A DNA stretch of 64,000 nucleotides from NCBI RefSeq assembly GCF_036378875.1, contig NZ_DASUVO010000073.1, positions 186,001 to 250,000 on the forward strand, read 5' to 3'. This document shows, piece after piece, positions 25,199 through 35,300 of the stretch (positions are counted from its first letter, which is position 1; the number at the start of each line of letters is the position of its first letter). This stretch comes from Actinophytocola sp036378875. GTDB taxonomy: Bacteria > Actinomycetota > Actinomycetes > Mycobacteriales > Pseudonocardiaceae. The translations under genes were made by a program, and so were the position numbers. The notes beneath the pieces were generated by a model. That model saw only the letters and a program-made list of their open reading frames with translations. It was not told where the DNA came from and made no database searches.

Positions 25199-27498
25199 TG
25201 AATGACCTAGTTCTGTCCTGGCCCGCGCCCGCCGCCGAGTGGGTCGAGGCCGCGCCGGTCGGCAACGGACGCATCGGCGCCATGGTGTTCGGCGACGGTC
25301 GCATCCAGGTCAACGACTCGACCGTGTGGTCGGGCACGCCGGCCGGCCCGGCGCTCGGCCTCGCCGAGGTGCTGGCGAACGGTGCTGGGCCCGCTCGCCT
25401 CACCGAGGTCCGGGAGGCCTTGCGCGCCCGGGACTTCCGGCGGGCCGAGGCGTTGCTGATGACGTTCCAGGGGCGGTACAGCCAGGAGTTCCTGCCGTTC
25501 GCCGACCTGTCTCTGACGCTGCCGGGGGAGATGGTCTACGAAGGCCGCACGCTGAACCTCGACACCGCGGTCGTGCACGAGCGGTTCACTGTGGACGGTG
25601 TCTCGGTCGAGCGGCACACGTGGGTGAGCCATCCCGCGCAGGCACTGTGCGTCGCGATCTCCGCTCACGGCACCGTGGACCTGCGAGTCGCGCTGGGCTC
25701 GCCACTACGCGTCGTGCACCGGGCCGGGCTCGCGCTGGGCGTGGAGATTCCCGTCGACGGTGCGCCACAGCACGAACCGCAGGTGCCGGAGCCCTTGCGG
25801 TACGGCCAGGTCGACGGCTACGACCCGTTCGGCGCGGTCGTCGTCCGCATCGACACCGACGGCCATCTGGCGGAGGGTCTGGTCACCGGCATGACCCGGA
25901 CGCTGGTCACGTTGTCGACCGCGACCGCGGCGGCCGACGCCTGGTCCGGTGTGGACATCAGGGAACGGGACACCTACCTCGCCGAGGCCGCGGCCGTCGC
26001 GAACCGTGCGCTCGAACTCGGCGCCGCCACCCTCCTCGCCGACCATGTCGCCGACGTGAGAGATCTGCTCGGCGGCACGTCCGTGCGGATCGGGTCGCGG
26101 GACGGGGTCCTGCGGGTCGCCGACGTCTTGTCCGGAGAGGACAGCGCGCTCACCGCGACCGTCATGTGCCAGTTCGGCCGGTACCTGCTGGCGTCCTCGT
26201 CGCGGCCGGACAGCGGGCCGCCCGCCAACCTGCAGGGCGTGTGGAACGCCGAGCTGCGGCCGGCCTGGTCGTCGAACTACACGGTCAACATCAACACCGA
26301 GATGAACTACTGGCCCGCCGAGGTCGCCGGCCTGCCCGACTGTCACCTGCCGCTCGTCGACCTCCTCGACAAGCTGGCCGTCACCGGCGCCGAAGTGGCT
26401 CGCGAGTTGTACGGCGCACGCGGGTGGGTCGTCCACCACAACACCGACATGTGGAGCTGGGCGCTGCCCGTCGGCATGGGGCACGGCGACACGTCGTGGG
26501 CGATCTGGCAGATGGGTGGCGTGTGGCTCGTCCAGCACGTGTGGGATCACTACGAGTTCACCGGCGACAAGGCGTTCCTCCGTGACCGAGGGTGGCCGCT
26601 GCTGCGCGGGTGCGCCGAGTTCTGCCTCGACTGGCTCGTCGAGTCGCCCGACGGCCACCTCGACACGGTCCCGGCCACCTCACCGGAGAACCAGTTCCTC
26701 GTCGAGGGTCGCCCCGAGTCGCTGACGTCCTCGCCCGCGATGGACAGTGCGCTGATCCGGGCCCTGTTCACCCGGTGCCTGAGCGCCATCGAGGTGCTCG
26801 ACCTCGACGACCCGATCGGCGCCCGGCTCGCGGCGGCCCTGCCACGGCTGCGGCCGCCACTGGTAACCGAGGGTGGCTGGCTGGGGGAGTGGGCGTCGGA
26901 CCTGCCCGAGGCCGACCCGCGGCACCGGCACCTGTCCCAGATGATCACCGTCTACCCGCTCGGGCAGATCGATCCCGCGACCACACCCGCGCTCGCCGAG
27001 GCCGCGACCGCGTTGCTCGACCGGCGCGGGCCCGGCGCCATGGGCTGGTCGTGGGCGTGGAAGATCGCGTTGCGGGCCCGGCTCGGTGACGGCGAGACCG
27101 CGCACGCGTTGTTCGGTGAGGCGACCCGCCCGTTGACCGGCGACTCGCAGTGGGGCGGTCTGCTGCCCAACCTGTTCTCCACGCACCCGCCGTTCCAGAT
27201 CGACGGCAACTACGGGTTCACGGCCGCGCTGGTGGAGTTGCTCGTACAGAGCCACAACGGGATCCACCTGTTGCCCGCGCTGCCGTCGGCGTGGCCGTCC
27301 GGCGCCGTGACCGGTGTGCGGTGCCGGGGCGGGCTGTCGGCCGATCTGTCCTGGGTGGACGGACGACTGACGTCCGCGGTGCTTCGGCGGTTGGGCGGCG
27401 ACGCCGGCGAGACCGTGACCGTCCGCTGCGGATCCCTGCGGGAGGAGTTGACGGTGGACCAGGAGGTTCGGCTCGACGGGAGGCTCACGCCGTGTTGA
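25198..27498 (+). CDS. GH95 alpha-L-fucosidase / alpha-L-galactosidase
   Basis: 766 residues, no signal peptide, so intracellular or lost by unusual means. The N-terminal beta-supersandwich begins WPAPAAEWVEAAPVGNGRIGAMVFG; the (alpha/alpha)6 barrel holds NINTEMNYWPAE, where the paired Asn residues activate water in GH95, and QWGGLLPNLFSTHPPFQIDGNYG near the end. Enzymes of this family invert alpha-1,2-linked L-fucose or L-galactose, for example from xyloglucan side chains. It starts at ATG 25198 overlapping the permease stop and ends overlapping the esterase start. With the transporter, this implies imported side-chain oligosaccharides are trimmed inside the cell. Confidence 0.92.
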   Translation: MNDLVLSWPAPAAEWVEAAPVGNGRIGAMVFGDGRIQVNDSTVWSGTPAGPALGLAEVLANGAGPARLTEVREALRARDFRRAEALLMTFQGRYSQEFLPFADLSLTLPGEMVYEGRTLNLDTAVVHERFTVDGVSVERHTWVSHPAQALCVAISAHGTVDLRVALGSPLRVVHRAGLALGVEIPVDGAPQHEPQVPEPLRYGQVDGYDPFGAVVVRIDTDGHLAEGLVTGMTRTLVTLSTATAAADAWSGVDIRERDTYLAEAAAVANRALELGAATLLADHVADVRDLLGGTSVRIGSRDGVLRVADVLSGEDSALTATVMCQFGRYLLASSSRPDSGPPANLQGVWNAELRPAWSSNYTVNINTEMNYWPAEVAGLPDCHLPLVDLLDKLAVTGAEVARELYGARGWVVHHNTDMWSWALPVGMGHGDTSWAIWQMGGVWLVQHVWDHYEFTGDKAFLRDRGWPLLRGCAEFCLDWLVESPDGHLDTVPATSPENQFLVEGRPESLTSSPAMDSALIRALFTRCLSAIEVLDLDDPIGARLAAALPRLRPPLVTEGGWLGEWASDLPEADPRHRHLSQMITVYPLGQIDPATTPALAEAATALLDRRGPGAMGWSWAWKIALRARLGDGETAHALFGEATRPLTGDSQWGGLLPNLFSTHPPFQIDGNYGFTAALVELLVQSHNGIHLLPALPSAWPSGAVTGVRCRGGLSADLSWVDGRLTSAVLRRLGGDAGETVTVRCGSLREELTVDQEVRLDGRLTPC

Positions 27499-28475
27499 CC
27501 GACCTGGACCGTGCCGGCCTCGAGGCCTACCGCAGCACACACGAGACACCGGACGACTTCGACGCGTTCTGGCGGTCGACGCTGGCCGAGACACGTGCAC
27601 ATGACCTCGACCTCGAGGTGACTCCGGTCGACACCGACCTCGTGACCGTCCGCGTATACGACGTGCGGTTCGCCGGCTACGGTGGGCATCCGGTTCGCGC
27701 GTGGTTGCGCATGCCGCGCGCGGACGGCCCCTTTCCCGCCGTCGTCCAGTTCCACGGCTACGCGAGCGGCCGCGGCGCGCCGATCGAGGACCTGCTGTGG
27801 GCGTCCGCCGGGTACGCGCACCTGCTCGTCGACGTCCGCGGCCAGGGTGGTCAGTACGCGGGCGGCGGCGCCACGGCGGACCCGGTCGGCGGCGGACCCA
27901 GCCACCCCGGGTTCCTCACCCGAGGCATCGAGGACCCTGAGACCTACTTCTACCGCAGGGTGTTCGCGGACGCGGTCCGCGCAGTCGACGCCGTGGGCGC
28001 ACTGTCGTGTGTGGACTCCTCGCGCGTCGGCGTGGTCGGCGCCAGCCAGGGCGGCGGCATCGCGCTCGCCATCGCCGGACTCGCGGACGTCACCGCGCTA
28101 CACGTCCAGGCGCCCTTCCTGTGCGACATCCGCAGGGCGACGCTGATCACGGGTGCCGGCCCGTACACGGAGATCTCCGAGTACCTGGCCGCGCGCCGGA
28201 CCTCGGTGCGGCGGGTGTTCGACACGCTCGCCTACTTCGACGGCGTCGGGTTCGCCCGGCGCGGCACCGCGCCCGCGTGGTTCTCGACCGGACTGATGGA
28301 CGACGTGTGCCCGCCGTCCACGGCGTTCGGCGCCTACCACGCGTACGCGGGGCCCAAGCACATCCAGGTGTGGGACTACAACGGCCACGAGGCGGGTGGT
28401 CCCGAGGACCTGGTGATCGCGCTGGCGGAGTTCAGGACTCTGCTGAAGCCGCAACGAAACGAGGAACAACAATGA
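27492..28475 (+). CDS. Acetylxylan esterase / cephalosporin-C deacetylase-like (CE7)
   Basis: 327 residues. GTG 27492 overlaps the GH95 stop. CE7 landmarks: the N-terminal FDAFWRSTLAE, the RGQ segment in DVRGQGGQYAGG, the nucleophile elbow VGASQGGGIALA (Ser ~177), Asp in GLMDDVCPPST and His in YNGHEAGG. It is cytoplasmic, as is normal for CE7, and removes acetyl groups from imported xylo- or other oligosaccharides. It shares a four-base overlap with the binding-protein gene. Confidence 0.9.
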   Translation: MLTDLDRAGLEAYRSTHETPDDFDAFWRSTLAETRAHDLDLEVTPVDTDLVTVRVYDVRFAGYGGHPVRAWLRMPRADGPFPAVVQFHGYASGRGAPIEDLLWASAGYAHLLVDVRGQGGQYAGGGATADPVGGGPSHPGFLTRGIEDPETYFYRRVFADAVRAVDAVGALSCVDSSRVGVVGASQGGGIALAIAGLADVTALHVQAPFLCDIRRATLITGAGPYTEISEYLAARRTSVRRVFDTLAYFDGVGFARRGTAPAWFSTGLMDDVCPPSTAFGAYHAYAGPKHIQVWDYNGHEAGGPEDLVIALAEFRTLLKPQRNEEQQ

Positions 28476-29809
28476 GGTTGAAGCAGTTCGCTGCCGTTGT
28501 GGCCGCCGCCATGGTCCTGGCATCGTGCTCGTCCAGCGGTGACGCGGAAGCCGGTGTCATCAACTGGTGGACGTGGGACGACAAACAGGCCGCCGCCTAC
28601 CAGACGTGCGCGGATGCCTTCCACAAGGCCAATCCCGACCTGACGGTCAAGATCTCGCAGTACGCGGTCGACGACTACTTCACCAAGCTGACCGCCGGGT
28701 TCGTCGCGGGTGACGCGCCGGACGCGTTCCAGAACAGCGTGCAGTTCTTCCAGGCGTACACCTCGCAGCACCAGCTGCTCGCGCTCGACGACCTCATCAA
28801 GAGCACCGACTTCGACCTGTCCCGTTTCTCCGTCGGCACCGAGGCGTGGAAGTTCACCGACGGCAAGCAGTACGCGCTGCCGTTGGACTGGGCCGCGACG
28901 GGCATTTTCTACAACACCGACGCGGTGACGAAAGCCGGCTACACGCCAGAGCAAGTCGCGACGCTGAACTGGAATCCGGACGACGGCGGCACGTTCGGCG
29001 CGATGGTGGCGCACCTGACGATCGACGAGAACGGCGTGCGCGGCGACCAGCCGGGCTTCGACAGGTCGAAGGTCGCGCAGTACGGCTTCGGTCAGCTCGC
29101 CGCCAAGGACTTCATCGGGCAGACCACGTGGAGCTCCTTCGTGTCCACTTTGGGTTGGCGGCAGGGTGACAAGCCGTCGTGGCCAACGAGGTTCAACTAC
29201 GCCGACCCGAGGTTCGTGAAGACGTTGGAGTGGGTGCGCGGGCTCACCGACAAGGGGTACGCGCCGAAGATCGGTGAGTTCACCAGCAGCGAGGTCGACC
29301 AGCTGTCGTCCGGGAAGGTCGCGATGCTGACCGGCGGCTCGTGGACCGCGTCGACGTTCGCGAAGATCCCCGACATGAAGGTGGGCCTCGCCCCGACGGT
29401 GCTCGGCCCGGACGACAAGACGCGTGCCGTGCTGTCGAACTCCAACGGCAACAACATCTGGGCCGGCACGGCGCAGCCGGAGAACACCTGGAAGTGGGTG
29501 TCCTACATGGGTTCCGAACAATGCCAGACGATGGCGTCGAAGACCGGCACGTTCTTCCCGTCGATCGCCACGTCCATGGACGCGTCCGCCGCCGCGCTGA
29601 AGCAGGAGGGCATCGACCTGTCGGTGTTCACGAACGCGTTACGCGACGGCGTGCTGTACCCGTCGGTGGTGTACGGCAACGGCGCGGAGTTGCAGAGCGT
29701 GATGGAGCCGTTGTTCGAGCAGTACTTCGCACACCAGCGCGACGACGACGTGTTCCCGGAGATGGAGCAGAAGAGCAAGGACATACTGGCCAAGTCCGCG
29801 CAATCGTAG
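28472..29809 (+). CDS. Sugar ABC transporter substrate-binding lipoprotein
   Basis: 445 residues. The lipoprotein signal MRLKQFAAVVAAAMVLASC has the lipobox LASC, so it is anchored at Cys19. Family 1 solute-binding protein: INWWTWDDKQAAAY, FHKANPDLTVKISQY, the QYALPLDWAATGIFYNTDAV hinge region, and VAMLTGGSWTAST. The ATG overlaps the esterase stop. It is the last gene of the operon before the regulator. No ATP-binding subunit is encoded nearby, so energy must come from a shared ATPase (MsiK-like). Confidence 0.95.
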   Translation: MRLKQFAAVVAAAMVLASCSSSGDAEAGVINWWTWDDKQAAAYQTCADAFHKANPDLTVKISQYAVDDYFTKLTAGFVAGDAPDAFQNSVQFFQAYTSQHQLLALDDLIKSTDFDLSRFSVGTEAWKFTDGKQYALPLDWAATGIFYNTDAVTKAGYTPEQVATLNWNPDDGGTFGAMVAHLTIDENGVRGDQPGFDRSKVAQYGFGQLAAKDFIGQTTWSSFVSTLGWRQGDKPSWPTRFNYADPRFVKTLEWVRGLTDKGYAPKIGEFTSSEVDQLSSGKVAMLTGGSWTASTFAKIPDMKVGLAPTVLGPDDKTRAVLSNSNGNNIWAGTAQPENTWKWVSYMGSEQCQTMASKTGTFFPSIATSMDASAAALKQEGIDLSVFTNALRDGVLYPSVVYGNGAELQSVMEPLFEQYFAHQRDDDVFPEMEQKSKDILAKSAQS

Positions 29810-29822
29810 ATCCTGCACGATA
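29806..29822 (+). promoter_or_regulatory. Possible partial operator before the GntR gene
   Basis: GTAGATCCT at 29806-29814 and CACGATA at 29816-29822 repeat the two flanks of the main operator (20166-20174 and 20183-20189), but the central ATAGGATC is reduced to one G. It overlaps the end of the binding-protein gene, 42 bases before the regulator start, and may be a weak autoregulatory site. Confidence 0.35.
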
Positions 29823-29863
29823 GGCTGACTGCCTGACGAGTATTCCGGGGAGGCGGAACAGTC

Positions 29864-30535
29864 ATGACCGGAACGCCACGGATCGTGGTGCCCCCGAGCC
29901 GGCAGGTGCTCGCGGACGGCGTGTACGAACAGATCCGGGCCGTCATCATGAACCACGGCCTCGAGCCGGGCGCGCGTGCCAACATCGAAGAGCTGGCCCG
30001 TGAGCTGGACGTCTCCGGGACACCCGTGCGCGAGGCGCTGGCCCGGCTCGAGTCGGAGGGTCTGGTGTCGCGGTTGCCGCTGCGTGGTTACCGCGTCACC
30101 GAGTTGTTGACCCGCAAGGAGGTGGAGGACATCTACGGGCTGCGGTTGCTGCTGGAGCCACCGTCGGCGGAAGCCGCGGCCCGCGCGATGACCCCCACCT
30201 TCGCCACGGCGCTCGAGGAGGAGCTGGCCACCTGCCCGGCGGCGCCGGCCGGCTCCACCTACGAGGGCTACAAGGCTCTGACGGCCCACGACGCCCGACT
30301 GCACGAGCTGATCCTGCGCATCGCGGACAACCACGCGATCGAGCAGGCCTTCACCCGCACCCACTGCCACTTACACTTCTTCCGGCTGTCGTACAACCAG
30401 CCCTTCGGTGAGCAGACGATCACCGAACACCGGGCGATCGTGTCGGCACTGGCAGCGGGCAAGCCGACAGCGGCCCGCGCCGCGATGACCCACCACCTGG
30501 AAACCGCCCGCGATCGGCTGTTGTCCAGATTCTGA
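29864..30535 (+). CDS. GntR/FadR-type (FCD) repressor of the glycan operon
   Basis: 223 residues. The N-terminal GntR winged helix (LADGVYEQIRAVIMNHGLEPGARANIEELARELDVSGTPVREALARLESEGLVSRLPLRGYRV) is followed by an all-helical FCD domain with metal-binding type residues (DARLHELILRIADN, TEHRAIVSALAAG, MTHHLETARDRL). The FCD subgroup usually senses sugar acids or their dehydrated products, matching the dehydratase that opens the operon. It follows the operon in the same direction, with a partial copy of the operator ahead of it. ATG 29864 has GGGGAGG upstream. Confidence 0.9.
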   Translation: MTGTPRIVVPPSRQVLADGVYEQIRAVIMNHGLEPGARANIEELARELDVSGTPVREALARLESEGLVSRLPLRGYRVTELLTRKEVEDIYGLRLLLEPPSAEAAARAMTPTFATALEEELATCPAAPAGSTYEGYKALTAHDARLHELILRIADNHAIEQAFTRTHCHLHFFRLSYNQPFGEQTITEHRAIVSALAAGKPTAARAAMTHHLETARDRLLSRF

Positions 30536-30682
30536 GGACGGGGGTGACACTCCGTTGAACACCGTGCCTCGCCGATCCGGCAACTGGAAACTGTCCCAAC
30601 CCCTGTCGGCTGAACATCCCGTCCGAGTGAAATCGTGACGAATCGGTAGTGCCTTTACCGGCCCAAGTAAGTGGCACCCGAA

Positions 30683-30695
30683 TGTCGCAGTCGGC
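30683..30695. repeat. Direct-repeat copy of TGTCGCAGTCGGC
   Basis: The 13-base sequence TGTCGCAGTCGGC recurs exactly at 30929-30941, where it forms the left arm of a 16-base-arm inverted repeat. Both lie in the 468-base gap before the exporter/NRPS operon. It is a candidate binding site for a cluster regulator. Confidence 0.5.
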
Positions 30696-30746
30696 TCATC
30701 CGCCTGCCTTGATCAAACAATTGCGATACTCGCGGATTCATATCTG

Positions 30747-30775
30747 TTGACAGTCAAGAAACCCGGGACTATTGT
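30747..30775 (+). promoter_or_regulatory. Candidate promoter of the exporter-NRPS operon
   Basis: TTGACA at 30747-30752 and TATTGT at 30770-30775, spaced by 17 bases, give a housekeeping-sigma type promoter about 230 bases before the exporter ATG. The surrounding bases are noticeably AT-richer than the window average. The transcribed leader would contain the inverted repeat at 30929-30965. Confidence 0.5.
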
Positions 30776-30928
30776 TGGGCCCGCCTATCAGATCGAAATA
30801 TGCAGCACCGGTGTGGTGCACACTTTGGGGGAACCCTTTCCTGATTGACTTCGGAAAGGTGGTCTTTGTGTTGGGGACTCCGCGATTACCCTGGCTGGGT
30901 CGACCGCATTTCCGTCTTGCGACCAGAC

Positions 30929-30965
30929 TGTCGCAGTCGGCGACCGGACGTCGCCGTCTGCGACA
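30929..30965 (+). promoter_or_regulatory. Leader inverted repeat (hairpin or operator) before the exporter-NRPS operon
   Basis: Left arm TGTCGCAGTCGGCGAC, loop CGGAC, right arm GTCGCCGTCTGCGACA: 15 of 16 positions pair. It ends 38 bases before the ATG of the exporter gene and starts about 155 bases after the candidate promoter. It is not followed by a T run. It could act as a regulator-binding site or a leader hairpin. Confidence 0.55.
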
Positions 30966-31003
30966 TTTCACATTCGGCCAGGAGGAACTGAAGGAAGGGG
31001 TTC

Positions 31004-32344
31004 ATGACCTCTGAACAGGAAGTGGAGGTCGCGCCCGAGACCGCGTCGACGCAGCGTCGCGACAGCCTCATGCGCAACCGGGACTTCCTCAAGCTCTGGT
31101 CCGGGGAGACGGTGTCGCTCATCGGCACCCAGATCACGCAGTTCACGCTGCCACTGGTGGCGATCCTGACGCTGGGTGCCACGGTGTTCGAGGTCGGCGT
31201 TCTCAACGCGACCCGCTACGCGCCGGTCGTCATCCTGTCGCTGCTGGCCGGGGTGTGGCTGGACACCCGGCGCCGAAGGCCCATCCTGATCGCCTGCAGT
31301 CTCGGCTGTGCGTTCCTCATCGCGCTGGTGCCCGCCTCCTACGCGGCCGGCCTGCTGTCGATGACCCTGCTCTACGTGGTGTCCGCGCTGGTCGGCTCGC
31401 TGACCGTGGTCTTCGACGTCGGTGTGCTGTCGTACGTGCCGGGGCTGGTGGAGCCTCGTCACCTGGCCGACAGCAACGGCAAGATCCAGTCCAGCACCGC
31501 GCTCGCCGGCATCGCCGGACCGGGGATCGCCGGTCTGCTGGTGGGAATCCTGACCGCGCCGGTCGCACTGGCCGTGGACGCGGTCTCCTATCTGTGCTCC
31601 GCGCTCGGTCTGGCCACGATTCGCAAGACCGAACCCGCGCCGGAGGTGCCCGAACAGCGCCCCACGATCCGGTCCTCGATCGCCGAGGGGCTGCGCGCGG
31701 TGTACGGCAGTTCCATACTGCGCTCGCTGCTGACCCAGTCCGGCACGTTCAACTTCTTCCAGAACGCCATGATCACCGTGTTCGTCGTGTACGCGGTGCG
31801 CGAGCTGGGGCTGACCCCGGCTCAGCTCGGCATCGTCATCGGGGCGATCTCGGTCGGCGGGCTGACCGGCGCGCTGCTCGCCAACCGGATCCGGTCGCGG
31901 TTCGGGTTCGGTCGCACGATGGTGACCACCACGGTCGCCGCGGCCGTGTTCCCGTTGCTGCTCCTGGTCCCACAGGATGCCACCGCATGGTCGATGGCGC
32001 TGCTGATCGGCGCCGAACTGCTGTGCGGGTTCAGCGTGCTGGTCTTCAACGTGAACACCGTGACGCTGCGCCAGACGATCACCCCGAACCGACTGCTCGG
32101 CAGGATGAACGCCAGCTACCGGCTGGTCCTGTTCGGCACCGGTCCGATCGGCGCGGTCCTCGGCGGACTGCTTGGCGCGTCCCTCGGGCTGCGGCCGGCC
32201 ATGGTGATCACCGTGATCCTGTTGACGACTCCGGCCCTGTGGGCCTTTTTCTCACCGGTGTTCCGGCTCAAGGAAATGCCGTCCGGTCCGCCCGAGGACA
32301 CCGACACCGATCAGGTTCTCCCGAGAAACGGACACAAGTCATGA
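31004..32344 (+). CDS. MFS exporter of the NRPS cluster (EntS-like)
   Basis: 446 residues, 12 predicted membrane segments, MFS_3/enterobactin-exporter type. Landmarks: LMRNRDFLKLWSGETVSLIG at TM1, the loop WLDTRRRRPILIACS between TM2 and TM3, and PGLVEPRHLADSNGKIQSSTALAGIAGPGIAG. ATG 31004 has AAGGAAGGGG upstream. Its TGA overlaps the ATG of the first NRPS gene, so product export and assembly are co-expressed. Exporters of this type usually accompany nonribosomal peptides, siderophores included, and often give self-resistance. Confidence 0.9.
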   Translation: MTSEQEVEVAPETASTQRRDSLMRNRDFLKLWSGETVSLIGTQITQFTLPLVAILTLGATVFEVGVLNATRYAPVVILSLLAGVWLDTRRRRPILIACSLGCAFLIALVPASYAAGLLSMTLLYVVSALVGSLTVVFDVGVLSYVPGLVEPRHLADSNGKIQSSTALAGIAGPGIAGLLVGILTAPVALAVDAVSYLCSALGLATIRKTEPAPEVPEQRPTIRSSIAEGLRAVYGSSILRSLLTQSGTFNFFQNAMITVFVVYAVRELGLTPAQLGIVIGAISVGGLTGALLANRIRSRFGFGRTMVTTTVAAAVFPLLLLVPQDATAWSMALLIGAELLCGFSVLVFNVNTVTLRQTITPNRLLGRMNASYRLVLFGTGPIGAVLGGLLGASLGLRPAMVITVILLTTPALWAFFSPVFRLKEMPSGPPEDTDTDQVLPRNGHKS

Positions 32345-35300
32345 ACGCCAAGGGGCAGGGAATGCTGTCGGACTCTCAGCGGGATTTGTTGGCCGCCCGT
32401 TTGCGCAAGGGTCGGGCCCAGAAACTCGGGGGAATTCCTCGGCGCGTTCCCGGGGTCGAGGTTCCGCTGTCCTTCGGGCAGGAGCAGCTGTGGTTCATCG
32501 ACCAGTTCGCGCCAGGGTTGGCGACCTACAACGTGGCCGGCGGTCTGCGGATGCGTGGGCCGTTGAACGTCCACGCGCTCGGCAAGGCGCTGGAGGCGTT
32601 GGTGGCCCGGCACGAGGCGTTACGCACCCGGCTGGTCAGCGGGGTGGACGGCCGCCCGCTGCAGGAGATCGACGAGCTGGCCGAGGTGCCGCTGCCGGTC
32701 GTGGATCTGTCGGACCTGGAGATCGGCGTGCGCGAGACCCGGTTGCGGGAGCTCGCGATCGAGGAGGGCGCGCGTCCGTTCTCGCTGGCCGACGGGCCAC
32801 TGCTGAGGCTCCGGCTGTTCAGGCTGGCCGAGGACGAGCACCTGCTGGAGATCGTGGTGCACCACACCGTGTTCGACGGCTGGTCGTTCGAGGTGCTGCA
32901 GCGCGAGCTGGCCGTGCTGTACGAGTCGGAGGTCCTCGGCACCCCGTCGAAGCTGGCCGAGATGCCGATCCAGTTCGCCGACTACGCGCTGTGGGAACGG
33001 GAGCGGCTGCAGGGCGAGGTGCTCGACGGGCTTGTCGAGTACTGGCGGGAACGGCTCGACGGGGTGCAGACCGTGCACCTGGCCACCGACCGCCGGCGTC
33101 CGGTGCTGGCCAGTTTCGACGGTGGGCTCGAGCGCGTCCCGATGGGCGCCGCCGTGCTGGACGGATTGCAGGAGCTGAGCCGGCGTGAGGGAACGACCCT
33201 GTTCGTCACCCTGCTGGCGGCGTTGCAGGTGTTGCTGCACCGGTACACCGGCCAGGACGACATCGTGGTGGGGACCGCGAGCGCCAACCGAACCCGGGAG
33301 GAGTTGGCGCCGCTGATCGGCTTCCTGGTCAACACGTTGCCGATCCGGACCGACATGTCGGGCGATCCGACCTTCGTGGAGCTGCTGAGCCAGGTGCGGG
33401 ACACCACCGTGGCCGCCTACGCCCACCAGGATCTGCCGTTCGCCAAGCTGGTCGAGGCACTGCGCGTCGAGCGTGACCCCAGCCGGGCGCCGCTGTTCCA
33501 GATCGGGTTCACCCAGGCCAACATCGGCGAGAAGACCCCGGTCGCGGACCTGGTCGTGCAGGCGGAGCCGGTGGACATGCTGCCGGCAAAGTTCGACCTG
33601 AACCTGTTCGCCAAGATCGGACCGGATGGTCTCGCGGTGGACGCCTCCTACGCGAAGGCCCTGTTCGACGCCGCGACCGTGCGGCGGATGCTCGGCAACT
33701 TCCGGGTGCTGCTCGGCGGCATCGTGGCGGACCCGACCAAACGCCTGTCCGAGCTTCCGTTGCTGACACAGGAGGAGTACCACCGCGAGGTGGTCGAGTG
33801 GAACGACACCGCGGTGGAGTTTCCCGTGGTGTGTATCCATTCCCAGTTCGAGACCCAGGTGCGGCACGCGCCGGACGGGATCGCGGCCGTCCATGGCGAG
33901 GAGTCCGTCACCTACGCGGAGCTGAACCGGCAGGCGAACCGGATCGCCCGCTGGCTGCGGGACAAGGGCGCCGGGCCGGAGGTGCTGGTCGGTGTGTGCA
34001 TGCCGCCGTCCATCCGCCGGCTCGCCGTGCTGCTCGGGATCATGAAGGCGGGCAGCGGGTACGTGCCGCTGGACCCGGCGCTGCCGCCGGAGCGGCTTTC
34101 CTACATGGTCGGCGACGCTCGGATGCCGGTGGTGGTCACGGATTCCGCGGGGCCGTCGCTGCCCGGGGACGCCGAGGTGGTGTCGATCGACGAGGCGTGG
34201 CCGGCCGTCTCGGAGCTGCCCGACACGAACCTCGAGGTGGCCGTTGAGCCGTCCAACCTGGCGTACGTGATCTACACGTCGGGGTCGACCGGGCAGCCCA
34301 AGGGCGTGATGGTCGAACACCGGCACGCGATCAACTTTCTGATCGGGATGATCGAGCACTTCCCGATCAGGCCCGGTGACCAGGTACTGCAGTTCGCCTC
34401 GCTGAGCTTCGACGTGTCGGTCATGGACATGTTCATGACGCTGCTGTCCGGCGCGACCGCGGTACTGGCCAACCGCGAGACCCTCATGTCCCCGCCACGG
34501 CTCGGCGAGCTGCTACGCGACCGGAAGGTGACCTTCGCCTGCCTGCCACCGGCGGTGGTGAACCTGTTGACCGGTGAGGACTTCCCGGATCTGCGGATCC
34601 TCCTGTCGGCCGGCGAGGAGCTGTCCTCGACGCTCGTGCGCAGCTGGCTGCGGCCCGGCCTGCGCTTCCACAACGGTTACGGCCCGACGGAAGCCGCGAT
34701 CGGCGCGACGTTCATGGAGCTGGACGGCACCATGGACCCGCCACCGATCGGCCGTCCGAAGCCGAACTACCAGGCCTACGTGCTCGACGCGCACCTCAAC
34801 CCGGTGCCGGTCGGGGTGATCGGCGAGCTGCACATCGGCGGCGCCGGCGTCACCCGCGGCTACCTCAACCAGCCGGAGCTGACCGCGCAGCGGTTCATCG
34901 ACGATCCGTTCCGCCCCGGCGGGCGGCTGTACAAGACCGGTGACCTGGTGCGCAGGCGACCTGACGGGCTGATCCAGTTCGTCGGGCGGATCGACGACCA
35001 GGTCAAGATCCGTGGCCTGCGGGTGGAACCCGGCGAGATCGAGACCGCCATGGTCTCGATGGTCGGCGTCGCCCAGGCGTTCGTCACGGTGATCGAGGAC
35101 CGGGCAGGCGAGAAGCAGCTCGTCGGCTACGCGCGGGCCGCAGAGAACGGCAAGGTCAGCCCGGCCGACTTGCGCCAGCACCTGACCCGCTGGCTGCCCG
35201 CGTACATGGTGCCGACCCACCTGGTCGTGCTCGACACCTTCCCGCTCACACCGAACGGGAAGATCGACAAGTCGGCGCTGCCCGAACCGGGCGCCGGCGA

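Noticed and set aside
30772..31014. 80-codon + strand frame before the exporter gene
   Set aside because: Contains the leader inverted repeat, has no ribosome binding site and no family resemblance; more likely promoter and leader sequence.
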